NCBI GenBank assembly: GCA_047615875.1
Contig: JBLHGU010000210.1
Span: 1 to 9,181 of the forward strand
Direction: 5' to 3'
Length of the DNA stretch: 9,181 nt
Source: JBLHGU01 sp047615875
GTDB taxonomy: Bacteria; Pseudomonadota; Gammaproteobacteria; Arenicellales; CAJQKF01
A program made the position numbers and the translations under genes. Of this stretch, positions 1-6,942 are shown one piece after another; position 1 is the stretch's first letter, and each line of letters begins with the position of its first letter. The notes under the pieces were generated by a model, which did not search any database, was not told the origin of the DNA, and worked only from the letters and a program-made list of their open reading frames with translations.

Positions 1-708
1 CTCCTGTCCTGTGGACATCATTTTGATACGTTGCTTTTCTTTAATTCGCCCCTGTACTACTCTAATTAGAGATACTATTCCCTGATAATTATCGAACCAG
101 GAATCAATTATTAATGCCTGTAGCGGCTCATCGCGTTCGGCCTCCGGGGCCGGCAACTGAGTAACAATTGCCTCCAGCACATCAACAATGCCCTCACCTG
201 TTTTAGCGCTGACGGAAATAGAGTTTTCAGTATCAATACCCACGACATCTTCAATTTCAGTTTTCACCCGTTCTGGATCGGCCGCCGGCAAGTCCAGCTT
301 GTTCAGAACTGCCACAACCTCAAGTCCAAAATCTACCGCAGTGTAACAATTGGCTACAGTCTGTGCTTCAACTCCCTGGCTCGCATCGACCACCAGCAAG
401 GCACCCTCACAGGCTTTCAATGAGCGGGAAACTTCGTAGGAGAAGTCAACGTGGCCCGGCGTGTCGATAAAATTGAGTTGATACTCAATACCATCGAGTG
501 CTGTGTAATGTAGGGAAACGCTTTGAGCCTTGATTGTTATTCCACGCTCCCGCTCCAGATCCATTGAATCCAGTACCTGTTCACTCATTTCGCGGTTCAT
601 CAAACCACCGCAATGCTGAATTAAACGATCAGATAATGTGGATTTCCCATGGTCAATATGGGCGATGATGGCAAAATTTCTTATATGCGCCTTAGCGAAT
701 TCGGACAT
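1..708 (-). CDS. lepA: Elongation factor 4 (LepA) GTPase, N-terminal part, cut by window edge
   Basis: LepA/EF4 is a ribosome-associated translational GTPase related to EF-G. The 236 codons visible here (about 40% of a roughly 600-residue protein) read from ATG at 708-706 leftwards to base 1 without a stop. All G motifs are present: G1 AHIDHGKS at residues 16-23, G2 RERGITIK at 53-60, G3 DTPGH at 82-86, G4 NKLD at 136-139 and G5 SAK near 172. The LepA-specific stretch LDSMDLERERGITIKAQS separates it from EF-G, TypA/BipA and RF3. The end of the visible part (ALIIDSWFDNY, then VVQGRI and MSTGQ) is the start of domain 2. The N-terminus is a few residues longer than the E. coli protein (MSEFAKAHIRNF against MKNIRNF). 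No clear Shine-Dalgarno precedes this ATG, so the exact start is slightly uncertain. It is transcribed divergently from the ccm operon. Identity is recognised from memory of the family and is very secure. Confidence 0.97.
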   Translation of the reverse strand, partial: MSEFAKAHIRNFAIIAHIDHGKSTLSDRLIQHCGGLMNREMSEQVLDSMDLERERGITIKAQSVSLHYTALDGIEYQLNFIDTPGHVDFSYEVSRSLKACEGALLVVDASQGVEAQTVANCYTAVDFGLEVVAVLNKLDLPAADPERVKTEIEDVVGIDTENSISVSAKTGEGIVDVLEAIVTQLPAPEAERDEPLQALIIDSWFDNYQGIVSLIRVVQGRIKEKQRIKMMSTGQE

Positions 709-954
709 TAAATATTACGGTGTGGGTTATAAAACAATCGATCGATTAATCTTGTCGATTAACCATCGATGTGGGCGAAGCATGTAAAGACTGGGGCAAT
801 TCCCATAAAGGCGGCGTATTTTAGCCAATTCGCCGGCACTGTTCCATTCAATCCGGTTAATTATGCAAAAACTTATGGGCATTAAGTGGATGTTAGTAGC
901 AAACAAGAGCCAGATTATCCCTATATTGATTTTACATCATTAATAAGCAGTTAA
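709..954. other. Divergent intergenic region between lepA and ccmC
   Basis: These 246 bases hold no gene on either strand. They should carry both the lepA and ccm promoters, but I find no convincing -35/-10 pair for either direction. The visible structure lies on the lepA side: a perfect 12-bp palindrome at 736-747, an 8-bp palindrome CATCGATG at 764-771, and two direct copies of TCGATTAA at 742-749 and 755-762. A TATATT at 922-927 could serve as a plus-strand -10 but has no matching -35. Confidence 0.6.
736..771. promoter_or_regulatory. Cluster of ATCGAT palindromes and direct repeats, possible operator
   Basis: AATCGATCGATT at 736-747 is a perfect palindrome and CATCGATG at 764-771 is a second one. 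TCGATTAA occurs twice in direct orientation, 13 bp apart (742-749 and 755-762). The cluster lies 28-63 bp upstream of the lepA start, a usual place for an operator. The sequence shows the symmetry only; binding by a regulator is inference, and no known operator is recognised. Confidence 0.25.
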
Positions 955-1818
955 ATGGCTTCGATTAATATTGTTCTTCGGGTACTATACATCGGTTTTC
1001 AAGCCCCGCCAAAAATCTCGATGCCGCAAAATACTGATGCTTCGGCAAACCATCGAAAAGCACCTTCGCGACTTAAGGTAGCATTTCACCGATTAGGGTC
1101 CCCACAATCATTCTATAGATTGTCGACTATACTGACGCCATGGCTTGGCTGGCTGAGTCTATTGCTATTTCTTTGTGGATTATATGGTGGCCTGATTCTG
1201 GCGCCTACCGATTATCAGCAAGGCGATAGCTATAGAATTATATATATACATGTACCCGCGGCCTGGATGTCCATGTTCTGTTATTTGGCACTCGCCATTT
1301 GTGGCCTGGTATCACTTATCTGGCGAATGAAACTGGCAGACGCGGTTGCCAGAGCAACCGCTCCAATTGGTGTGTCATTTACGTTTATTGCACTGTTCAC
1401 AGGATCTATATGGGGAAAACCCATGTGGGGTACCTGGTGGGTATGGGATGCGCGATTGACATCAGAGTTGATTTTGCTTTTTCTATATCTCGGATTTATG
1501 GCTTTACAGGCAGCCATAGATGATCGACGGAATGCCGCTCGGGCTGGTGCGTTATTAGCAGTCGTCGGCGTGGTCAATCTACCCATTATTCATTATTCTG
1601 TGGAATGGTGGAATACCTTACATCAAGGGCCCACGGTAACAAAGTTTGATAAGCCATCAATCGACTATTCCATGCTGGTACCATTATTAATTATGTTTGC
1701 GGCGTTCAAAACACTTTATTTCAGTTTGATGCTATTGCGTGCACGGGCCGAGGTATTATTGTCTGAGCAAAAATCCAGTTGGGCTCAGATCGTCGTCAAA
1801 GGAGAGGCAAATGAGTGA
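955..1818 (+). CDS. ccmC: Haem exporter/ligase-type protein CcmC
   Basis: CcmC is the inner-membrane protein that presents haem to the periplasmic chaperone CcmE in System I cytochrome c maturation. The WWD haem-handling motif WGTWWVWDARLTSE is at residues 158-171. It is flanked by the two expected periplasmic histidine ligands, H99 (in IHVPAAW) and H213 (in HYSVEWWNTLHQ). About six hydrophobic membrane segments fit the family. From ATG 955 the protein is 287 residues, against about 245 in E. coli; alignment to the E. coli N-terminus begins near K41. The second in-frame ATG at 1021 (M23) would leave a 16-residue extension. Neither ATG has a good Shine-Dalgarno and no GTG/TTG codon lies between them and the conserved region, so the start is open. 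This is the first gene of the operon here, with no ccmA or ccmB before it. Its last 8 bp overlap ccmD. Confidence 0.95.
   Translation: MASINIVLRVLYIGFQAPPKISMPQNTDASANHRKAPSRLKVAFHRLGSPQSFYRLSTILTPWLGWLSLLLFLCGLYGGLILAPTDYQQGDSYRIIYIHVPAAWMSMFCYLALAICGLVSLIWRMKLADAVARATAPIGVSFTFIALFTGSIWGKPMWGTWWVWDARLTSELILLFLYLGFMALQAAIDDRRNAARAGALLAVVGVVNLPIIHYSVEWWNTLHQGPTVTKFDKPSIDYSMLVPLLIMFAAFKTLYFSLMLLRARAEVLLSEQKSSWAQIVVKGEANE
1799..1804 (+). promoter_or_regulatory. Shine-Dalgarno for ccmD
   Basis: AAGGAG ends 6 bases before the ATG at 1811, inside the last codons of ccmC. It fixes the ccmD start at 1811 rather than at upstream in-frame codons within ccmC, and the resulting protein begins as CcmD proteins do, shortly before FFAMGGY. 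Confidence 0.75.
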
Positions 1819-1978
1819 CTTTTTTGCCATGGGCGGCTATGCCTGGTACGTCTGGCCAGCCTATCTTCTAACACTCGTCGTAATTGTAGGGAATGTGATC
1901 GCAGCAAAAACCCTTTTAAAACAAACAAAAAAACAATTGCTTGGCAAAATTCGATTAGCAGAACGAAAAACCAAATGA
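1811..1978 (+). CDS. ccmD: Haem exporter accessory protein CcmD
   Basis: CcmD is a small one-span membrane protein that associates with CcmC and CcmE and is needed for release of holo-CcmE in the CcmABCD complex. The 55-residue product starts MSDFFAMGGYAWYVWPAY; the FFAMGGYA/VW signature is typical of the family. One membrane helix spans about residues 12-33, followed by a basic tail rich in Lys/Arg/Gln, also typical (the E. coli protein is 69 residues). The ATG sits within ATGAGTGA at the end of ccmC and has a good Shine-Dalgarno. Its TGA overlaps the ATG of ccmE as ATGA. A longer in-frame reading from 1739 exists, but its extra N-terminus only translates ccmC in another frame. Confidence 0.92.
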   Translation: MSDFFAMGGYAWYVWPAYLLTLVVIVGNVIAAKTLLKQTKKQLLGKIRLAERKTK

Positions 1979-2421
1979 AAGAAAAACGAAAACAACGGCT
2001 AATACTGCTTGGACTGCTACTGGCTGGTATTGCAATTGCAGTTACCTTCGCCCTTCTAGCGCTAAAGGAAAACATCAACCTGTTTTTCAGCCCAACCCAG
2101 GTGAATGCTGGAGAAGCCCCCCCGCATAACAGCTTTCGATTAGGCGGAATGGTTGTTACAGGATCAGTAAAACGTAAACCAGGGGAGATTACTGTTAGTT
2201 TTGACCTGACTGACACTGCAAAACAAGTAACCGTTACCTATTCCGGCATCTTGCCTGATCTGTTTCGTGAAGGTCAGGGAATAGTTGCACAGGGTAAATT
2301 GAACTCCGCAGGAATATTTGAAGCCAGCGAAGTTCTTGCAAAACACGATGAAAATTATATGCCACCCGAAGTTGCCGAAGCTTTGAAAAAAGCTGGTAGC
2401 AAAGCCCTCACCACGGAATAA
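1975..2421 (+). CDS. ccmE: Periplasmic haem chaperone CcmE
   Basis: CcmE binds haem covalently in the periplasm and passes it to CcmF for attachment to apocytochrome c. The 148-residue protein has a basic N-terminus, an uncleaved membrane anchor at about residues 8-30, and an OB-fold beta-barrel domain (FRLGGMVVTGSV at 54-65, VTVTYSGILPDLFREGQGIVAQG at about 85-107). The family's haem-binding signature LAKHDENYMPPE is at 121-132, with the covalent ligand histidine at H124 and the axial tyrosine at Y128, so it is the HXXXY type and not the cysteine variant of some archaea and other bacteria. Length and motif spacing are normal. The start overlaps ccmD by 4 bp (ATGA) with only a poor Shine-Dalgarno, which points to translational coupling. 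It ends 5 bp before ccmF. Confidence 0.97.
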   Translation: MKEKRKQRLILLGLLLAGIAIAVTFALLALKENINLFFSPTQVNAGEAPPHNSFRLGGMVVTGSVKRKPGEITVSFDLTDTAKQVTVTYSGILPDLFREGQGIVAQGKLNSAGIFEASEVLAKHDENYMPPEVAEALKKAGSKALTTE

Positions 2422-2426
2422 AACTG

Positions 2427-4388
2427 TTGATCCCTGAAATTGGAAATCTAGCACTAATACTGGCCTTTCTTATTGCCATAATTCAAGCTGTTTTACCGCT
2501 GTATGGCAGTTTTTCGAAAAATCCGCAATTACTACAAATTGCGGTCCCCGCTGCACGATTGCAGTTTCTATTGGTTGGAGTATCGTTTATTTGCCTGGTT
2601 TGGGCTTTTATTTATTCCGATTTTTCCGTTGCCTACGTCGCCAATAATTCAAATACCCTTTTACCCTTGATGTTCAAGGTCTCGGCAGTGTGGGGAGCTC
2701 ATGAGGGTTCTCTACTATTATGGTCGCTCATTCTGGCTTTGTGGACAGCGGCAGTCAGTCTATTTAGTCGTACTGTGCCTTTACAGATGAAAGGTCTGGT
2801 TCTAGCCTGCATGGGTATTATCAGCATTGGGTTTCTATCTTTCATCATTTTTACTTCGAATCCATTTGATCGAATGTTTCCCGTGCCCATCGAGGGAAGA
2901 GATTTGAACCCTTTGCTACAGGACTTTGGGCTGATAATCCATCCGCCAATGTTATATATGGGTTATGTTGGTTTCTCTGTAGCGTTTGCCTTCGCGTTAG
3001 CGGCTCTGATTAGCGGTAGACTAGATGCAGCATGGATTCGATGGATGCGACCCTGGACCAACATTGCCTGGCTATTTTTGACCGTCGGCATAGCGCTAGG
3101 GAGTTGGTGGGCATATTACGAACTTGGCTGGGGTGGCTGGTGGTTCTGGGATCCGGTGGAAAATGCCTCATTTATGCCCTGGTTAGTCGGAACTGCATTA
3201 GTTCATTCTCTGGCTGCGACTGAAAAGAGAAACACTTTCAAGGCCTGGACAGTTTTGTTAGCGATATTCGCCTTTAGCCTCTCATTGCTTGGTACATTTC
3301 TGGTTCGCTCTGGGGTTCTAACTTCGGTTCATGCATTTGCATCCGATCCGTCGCGCGGCCTGTTTATACTGGTATTCCTTGTGATAGTCGTTGGTGGCTC
3401 GTTAGCCTTATATGCCTGGCGCGCACCGATGCTTAAAAGTACAGGTCAATTTACCTGGGCATCACGGGAGGCGGCGTTACTGATAAACAACATCTTGCTG
3501 ATCATTGCTGCGTTAACCATATTACTTGGCACCCTTTTTCCATTAGTCATGGACGCACTGGGCGCTGGCAAATATTCCGTTGGCCCACCATATTTTAATA
3601 CGGTCTTCGTACCAATCATGCTTCCCCTGGCAATGTTGATCGGTATTGGTGCACTTTCACGCTGGAAGAAGGACCAACCAGTGCGCATCGCTGGCAAACT
3701 AAAGTGGGCGCTCGCTTTTAGCTTGATCGGGGGATTTCTCTGGCCTCTGGCAATGCCGACCACCTACTCTATAGGTGCCGCCTGCGGTCTATCTGTTGGT
3801 CTTTGGGTTATCGCCTGTAGCGCGATGGCCCTTTTGGATCGCATGGGTGGTACTTGGCGACCTGGTCAATTGTTTAAGGCCCCTTCCGGTTTCCACGGCA
3901 TGGTAGTCGCCCATACTGGGGTCGGTTTGTTCATAATCGGCGTAACCATGGTTTCGACCTTTGAGGTTGAAAAAGATTTAGCCATGGCTCCGGGTGATGT
4001 TTTTGAAGTTGCCGGACACAAGTTTCAATTTAATCGGGTTGATGGCTTTCAAGGACCAAACTACGTAGCCCAAATTGGCGATATTACCGCATCAACGCCC
4101 TCTGGCAAAAACATTCAACTTCGACCAGAAAAGCGCAGCTATGCCGGTGGTAACCCAATGACAGAAGCGGCCATCGATCCTGGAATCAGCAGAGACCTTT
4201 ACGTTTCGCTGGGCGAGCCACTGGGCAAAAATAACTGGGCAGTTCGAATTTATTACAAACCTTATATCCGGTTGATCTGGCTTGGCTGCCTTTTCATGGC
4301 CTTTGGCGGTTTATTGGGCGCGGCTGATAAACGCTATCGTAGTCTCGCTCGCAAACGAATATCGGTCGGGTCTGAGCAGACAGCCTGA
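2427..4388 (+). CDS. ccmF: Cytochrome c haem lyase subunit CcmF
   Basis: CcmF is the large inner-membrane subunit of the holocytochrome c synthase, which takes haem from CcmE and joins it to the CXXCH cysteines. The 653-residue product is full length. The WWD domain GWGGWWFWDPVENASFMPW is at about 234-252. The four histidines known to matter in E. coli CcmF are all present: periplasmic H172 (IIHPPMLYMGY) and H302 (SVHAFASDP), and transmembrane H260 and H496 (VVAHTGVG). A soluble periplasmic stretch, about 512-608, precedes the last helix. The start is TTG at 2427: the encoded MIPEIGN matches the E. coli start MMPEIGN and no ATG lies nearby in frame, so a rare start codon is well supported. 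Only a weak GGA at 2415-2417 precedes it. The TGA overlaps the ATG of ccmG by one base. Confidence 0.98.
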   Translation: MIPEIGNLALILAFLIAIIQAVLPLYGSFSKNPQLLQIAVPAARLQFLLVGVSFICLVWAFIYSDFSVAYVANNSNTLLPLMFKVSAVWGAHEGSLLLWSLILALWTAAVSLFSRTVPLQMKGLVLACMGIISIGFLSFIIFTSNPFDRMFPVPIEGRDLNPLLQDFGLIIHPPMLYMGYVGFSVAFAFALAALISGRLDAAWIRWMRPWTNIAWLFLTVGIALGSWWAYYELGWGGWWFWDPVENASFMPWLVGTALVHSLAATEKRNTFKAWTVLLAIFAFSLSLLGTFLVRSGVLTSVHAFASDPSRGLFILVFLVIVVGGSLALYAWRAPMLKSTGQFTWASREAALLINNILLIIAALTILLGTLFPLVMDALGAGKYSVGPPYFNTVFVPIMLPLAMLIGIGALSRWKKDQPVRIAGKLKWALAFSLIGGFLWPLAMPTTYSIGAACGLSVGLWVIACSAMALLDRMGGTWRPGQLFKAPSGFHGMVVAHTGVGLFIIGVTMVSTFEVEKDLAMAPGDVFEVAGHKFQFNRVDGFQGPNYVAQIGDITASTPSGKNIQLRPEKRSYAGGNPMTEAAIDPGISRDLYVSLGEPLGKNNWAVRIYYKPYIRLIWLGCLFMAFGGLLGAADKRYRSLARKRISVGSEQTA

Positions 4389-4915
4389 TGATACGATATC
4401 TTATTCCACTAGGCATTTTTCTGGTTATGGCAGCGTTCTTAGGCCTTGGATTAAAACTTGATCCTCGTGAAGTACCATCACCATTTATTGATCGTCAGTC
4501 CCCCACTCTGGATCTCCCGCGACTTTATTCCAATGAGAGAATCACCAATTCCACCTATGCGGGCAAAACCTGGATTCTAAATGTGTGGGCTTCCTGGTGC
4601 GTTGCCTGTAGAGCTGAGCACGATCTTTTACTGGCCTATGCCCGGTCAAGCGACACACCATTGGTGGGTTTAAACTATAAAGATACTGGCACCGACGCAA
4701 AGGGCTGGTTACAGAAATTGGGTAACCCCTATACGGCAATAGCAGTTGATTTTGAGGGTGATGCTGGCATCGAATGGGGAGTCTACGGGGTACCGGAGAC
4801 TTTTATTATGGATGCTAACGGTGTGGTTCGTTATAAACATATCGGTCCACTTAATGAAGAAGTTATGCAAAATAAAGTTATACCTTTGATCAGACAGCTC
4901 GAGGGAAATTCATAA
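4388..4915 (+). CDS. ccmG: Cytochrome c biogenesis thiol:disulfide oxidoreductase CcmG/DsbE
   Basis: CcmG (DsbE) is a membrane-tethered periplasmic thioredoxin-fold protein that keeps apocytochrome c cysteines, or CcmH, reduced before haem attachment. An uncleaved signal anchor covers about residues 3-22. The thioredoxin domain follows, with NVWASWCVACRAEHD giving the active-site pair C71/C74, then LVGLNYKD at 92-99 and the cis-proline loop GVYGVPETF at 131-139 (P136). The GVYG.PETF and NYKD stretches are specific to CcmG rather than to general thioredoxins. The CXXC dipeptide is Val-Ala instead of the E. coli Pro-Thr, which may shift redox potential. Length (175) is normal. It overlaps ccmF by one base (TGATG) and ccmH by one base (TAATG). 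Confidence 0.96.
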   Translation: MIRYLIPLGIFLVMAAFLGLGLKLDPREVPSPFIDRQSPTLDLPRLYSNERITNSTYAGKTWILNVWASWCVACRAEHDLLLAYARSSDTPLVGLNYKDTGTDAKGWLQKLGNPYTAIAVDFEGDAGIEWGVYGVPETFIMDANGVVRYKHIGPLNEEVMQNKVIPLIRQLEGNS

Positions 4916-5367
4916 TGCGTCTGCTATTCGTCGCACTGACTATCCTGTTCACCTCAGTGACACAGGCAGCAATTGAATCTCGGAAATTTGAAACCAGCTT
5001 GCAGGAGCTAAGATATAACGAACTCATTAAGGAACTTCGTTGCCTGGTTTGCCAAAATCAGAATCTGGCGGATTCCAATGCGTCATTGGCTCAGGATTTA
5101 AGAGAGAAAACCTATGCCATGATTATGGCTGGACAAACAGATGGTCAAATCGCTGATTTTATGGTGGATCGCTATGGCGAATTTGTGCTTTATCGACCAC
5201 CGCTGAATATTCATACCATATTGCTCTGGCTGGCACCGGCGTTACTGGGTCTTTTTGGTATTTTTGTGTTTGTAAAACTGGTTCGTAAACGCCAAACAGA
5301 TATCGTTGTAGAACAGGATCGCCTCGATCAAGTTCGTGATTTATTAGACGACAATAAAGGCGCCTGA
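4915..5367 (+). CDS. ccmH: Cytochrome c maturation thiol-reductase subunit CcmH (short form)
   Basis: CcmH works with CcmG and CcmF in reducing and handing over the CXXCH cysteines of apocytochrome c. The 150-residue protein has a signal peptide ending near residue 18 or 19 (SVTQA), a periplasmic three-helix domain with the signature LRCLVCQNQNLADSNA at 41-56 (redox pair C43/C46), the YGEFVLYRPP stretch at 87-96 and one C-terminal membrane helix at about 101-122. This is the short single-domain form; the TPR part that is fused on in E. coli CcmH is encoded separately by the next gene. GAGG at 4901-4904 serves as a moderate Shine-Dalgarno. Three bases separate it from ccmI. Confidence 0.96.
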   Translation: MRLLFVALTILFTSVTQAAIESRKFETSLQELRYNELIKELRCLVCQNQNLADSNASLAQDLREKTYAMIMAGQTDGQIADFMVDRYGEFVLYRPPLNIHTILLWLAPALLGLFGIFVFVKLVRKRQTDIVVEQDRLDQVRDLLDDNKGA

Positions 5368-5370
5368 CCT

Positions 5371-6645
5371 ATGATGACTTTCTGGGTAGTTGCCGTCTCT
5401 ATGTTATCGGTCACACTATGGTGGCTACTTTCGCCACTATTTAAAACTTGCGACAGCACTACGCTTGATAGGCGACAGCAAAATATAGAAATTGCTCGTT
5501 CACGTTTGTCCCAACTCAAACAATCTTTGCAAGATGGTGCGATTTCGGAACAAGCTTACACTTCCGAGAAAAAGGAACTTGAACAATCGCTGGCTCTTGA
5601 TCTTGATTCAACCGGTGATTTAGATACAGTAAAACCCGCGGAAACGATAGCAAGTAATGCGTTGCCAGTTCTTGCGCTGGCGCTGACTTTTGCTATTCCA
5701 GCGTTGCTGGGCATACTTTATATTGGCATTGGTAACCCGTCAGCGATTACTATCCCTCCTGTTCAAGGTAGCTCCGTAAATGTTGCAGAAAATCAGGACA
5801 AATCTCCTTCTGTAGAGGAGATGATGGCACGTTTGAAACAACAGTTGGAGGAGAATCCGGATGATTTGCGTGGCTGGCAAATATTTGCCCGATCCTCTAT
5901 GGCATTGCAAAGTTTTTCTGACGCAGTGCGAGCGTACTCTCGGATTAATGAACTCTCGCCAAATAATCCAGATATTCTGGTTGGGCTGGCTGATGCCATG
6001 GCAATGGTAGAGGGTGGTGTTCTACTGGGCAAACCAAAGCAGTTGTTAGCCAATGCTCTGAAAATTGATGGCGGTCACGTTCAAGGTCTTTGGCTATCTG
6101 GCATGGCTGCTCAACAAAATGGGTCATTCCAGGTTGCTATGGATTTTTGGCAAACATTGTTACCAAAACTAGTGCAGGAACCACAATCGCAGACGGAACT
6201 TTCAGGACTTATCAAAGAGCTTGAAGCACAAGCACAGCAGGCGGGAATTAGTCTCACAAAAGCGAATAACCATGCCAGCTCGCAATCCGTAGTTCTGCAG
6301 ACCAGTATTTCAGTCAGCGTTTCATTAAATCCTGATTTGTTGGATCAAACGCAGCCAGAACAAATAGTTTTTATCTTTGCCAGAGCTATTAGCGGACCGC
6401 CAATGCCACTGGCAGCCGCCAGACATCGAGTGGACGAATTACCCATTACGATTGTATTGGACGATTCCAGCGCTATGATACCGGGTATGCAACTGTCAGG
6501 TTTTAATCAAGTAGAGGTTGTTGCACGTATTTCTAAAAGTGGCCAGCCGATTGCTAATAGTGGCGATCTAGAGGCTATTTCTGCCCCAGTTAACACGAAT
6601 GGTGCAATTTTCGTAGAACTTGTTATTTCTAAAGTTCTACCTTAA
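5371..6645 (+). CDS. ccmI: Apocytochrome c chaperone CcmI (CycH), TPR protein
   Basis: CcmI (CycH) binds the C-terminus of apocytochrome c and delivers it to CcmF/CcmH. The 424-residue protein shows the two-part family layout. Part one is two membrane helices (about 4-22 and 97-121) around a cytoplasmic loop with a short charged coiled-coil stretch (about 33-76). Part two is periplasmic: TPR-like helical repeats at about 150-290 (ENPDDLRGWQIFARSSMAL begins the first) and a C-terminal beta domain at about 312-424 carrying the typical VSVSLNPDLL, VFIFARA and MPLAAARHRVDELPITIVLDD stretches. Two ATGs are adjacent (5371 and 5374); 5371 is taken. AAAGG at 5355-5359 is a distant, weak Shine-Dalgarno, so coupling to ccmH is likely. 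This is the last gene of the operon. Confidence 0.94.
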   Translation: MMTFWVVAVSMLSVTLWWLLSPLFKTCDSTTLDRRQQNIEIARSRLSQLKQSLQDGAISEQAYTSEKKELEQSLALDLDSTGDLDTVKPAETIASNALPVLALALTFAIPALLGILYIGIGNPSAITIPPVQGSSVNVAENQDKSPSVEEMMARLKQQLEENPDDLRGWQIFARSSMALQSFSDAVRAYSRINELSPNNPDILVGLADAMAMVEGGVLLGKPKQLLANALKIDGGHVQGLWLSGMAAQQNGSFQVAMDFWQTLLPKLVQEPQSQTELSGLIKELEAQAQQAGISLTKANNHASSQSVVLQTSISVSVSLNPDLLDQTQPEQIVFIFARAISGPPMPLAAARHRVDELPITIVLDDSSAMIPGMQLSGFNQVEVVARISKSGQPIANSGDLEAISAPVNTNGAIFVELVISKVLP

Positions 6646-6755
6646 TTTAATCTCTGCCAAACACTTCCTCCTTTCTCTCGGAATTAGCAGATTCTGACCG
6701 TAAGCTAATCATTTCTTAGCCTGCTTCACGCAGAACTATCTCGGCCGTTTACTGA

Positions 6756-6782
6756 CCAACGGTATCTATTCGTGGCTTTTTT
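6756..6782 (+). terminator. Weak candidate terminator of the ccm operon
   Basis: CCAACG at 6756-6761 can pair with CGTGG at 6771-6775 (one bulged A), followed by C and six T's at 6777-6782. The stem is short and imperfect, so an intrinsic terminator is only a possibility. Confidence 0.22.
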
Positions 6783-6837
6783 GGATAAACGGTAGAAACT
6801 TTCCGACAGGGAGAATAGCGCCTTTCTGGCAAATTCT

Positions 6838-6843
6838 TATAAT
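6838..6843 (+). promoter_or_regulatory. Candidate -10 box for the lipoprotein gene
   Basis: A perfect TATAAT, with no recognisable -35 at 16-18 bp upstream. If used, transcription would start near 6850 and leave a leader of about 93 bases before the ATG at 6943. An in-frame TTG at 6856 would then have almost no leader, which argues against that start. Confidence 0.3.
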
Positions 6844-6942
6844 GAATTCCTAGGATTGAACCTGAAGAGACCAGCGTTAGGTATTGACGGTTGGATAATC
6901 ATTGTCCCTAAGGGATGCAATAGTGTAGTCGATGATATCACC

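Larger units (their letters stand above)
6646..6942 (+). other. Intergenic region after ccmI with weak hairpins and a TATAAT box
   Basis: About 300 bases without a supportable gene. It holds an ATTAGC/GCTAAT inverted repeat (6683-6688 with 6704-6709), a CCGTT arm at 6745-6749 that can pair with AACGG at 6758-6762 or, as CCGTTTA, with TAAACGG at 6786-6792, a T6 run at 6777-6782, and TATAAT at 6838-6843. The ccm operon probably ends here and the lipoprotein gene is probably started from here. No strong GC-rich terminator is visible. Confidence 0.5.

Noticed and set aside
926..940. TTGAT and ATCAT half-sites before ccmC resembling an FNR/Anr box, attractive because ccm genes are often oxygen-regulated.
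   Set aside because: The spacing is 5 instead of 4 bases and the second half differs from ATCAA, so the match is too poor.
1739..1810. Longer start for ccmD, upstream within ccmC.
   Set aside because: The added residues only reflect ccmC read in another frame; ATG 1811 has a good Shine-Dalgarno and gives a family-like N-terminus.
1927..1933. Run of seven A's in ccmD as a possible slippage or frameshift site.
   Set aside because: The ccmD frame is intact and ends with the normal ATGA overlap to ccmE, so nothing requires a frameshift.
1785..2216. Open frame of 143 codons on the minus strand under ccmD/ccmE.
   Set aside because: It is antisense to two well-supported genes and has no recognisable product.
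6856..6942. TTG start adding 29 residues to the lipoprotein.
   Set aside because: It would place the lipobox more than 50 residues into the protein and lies almost at the predicted transcription start.
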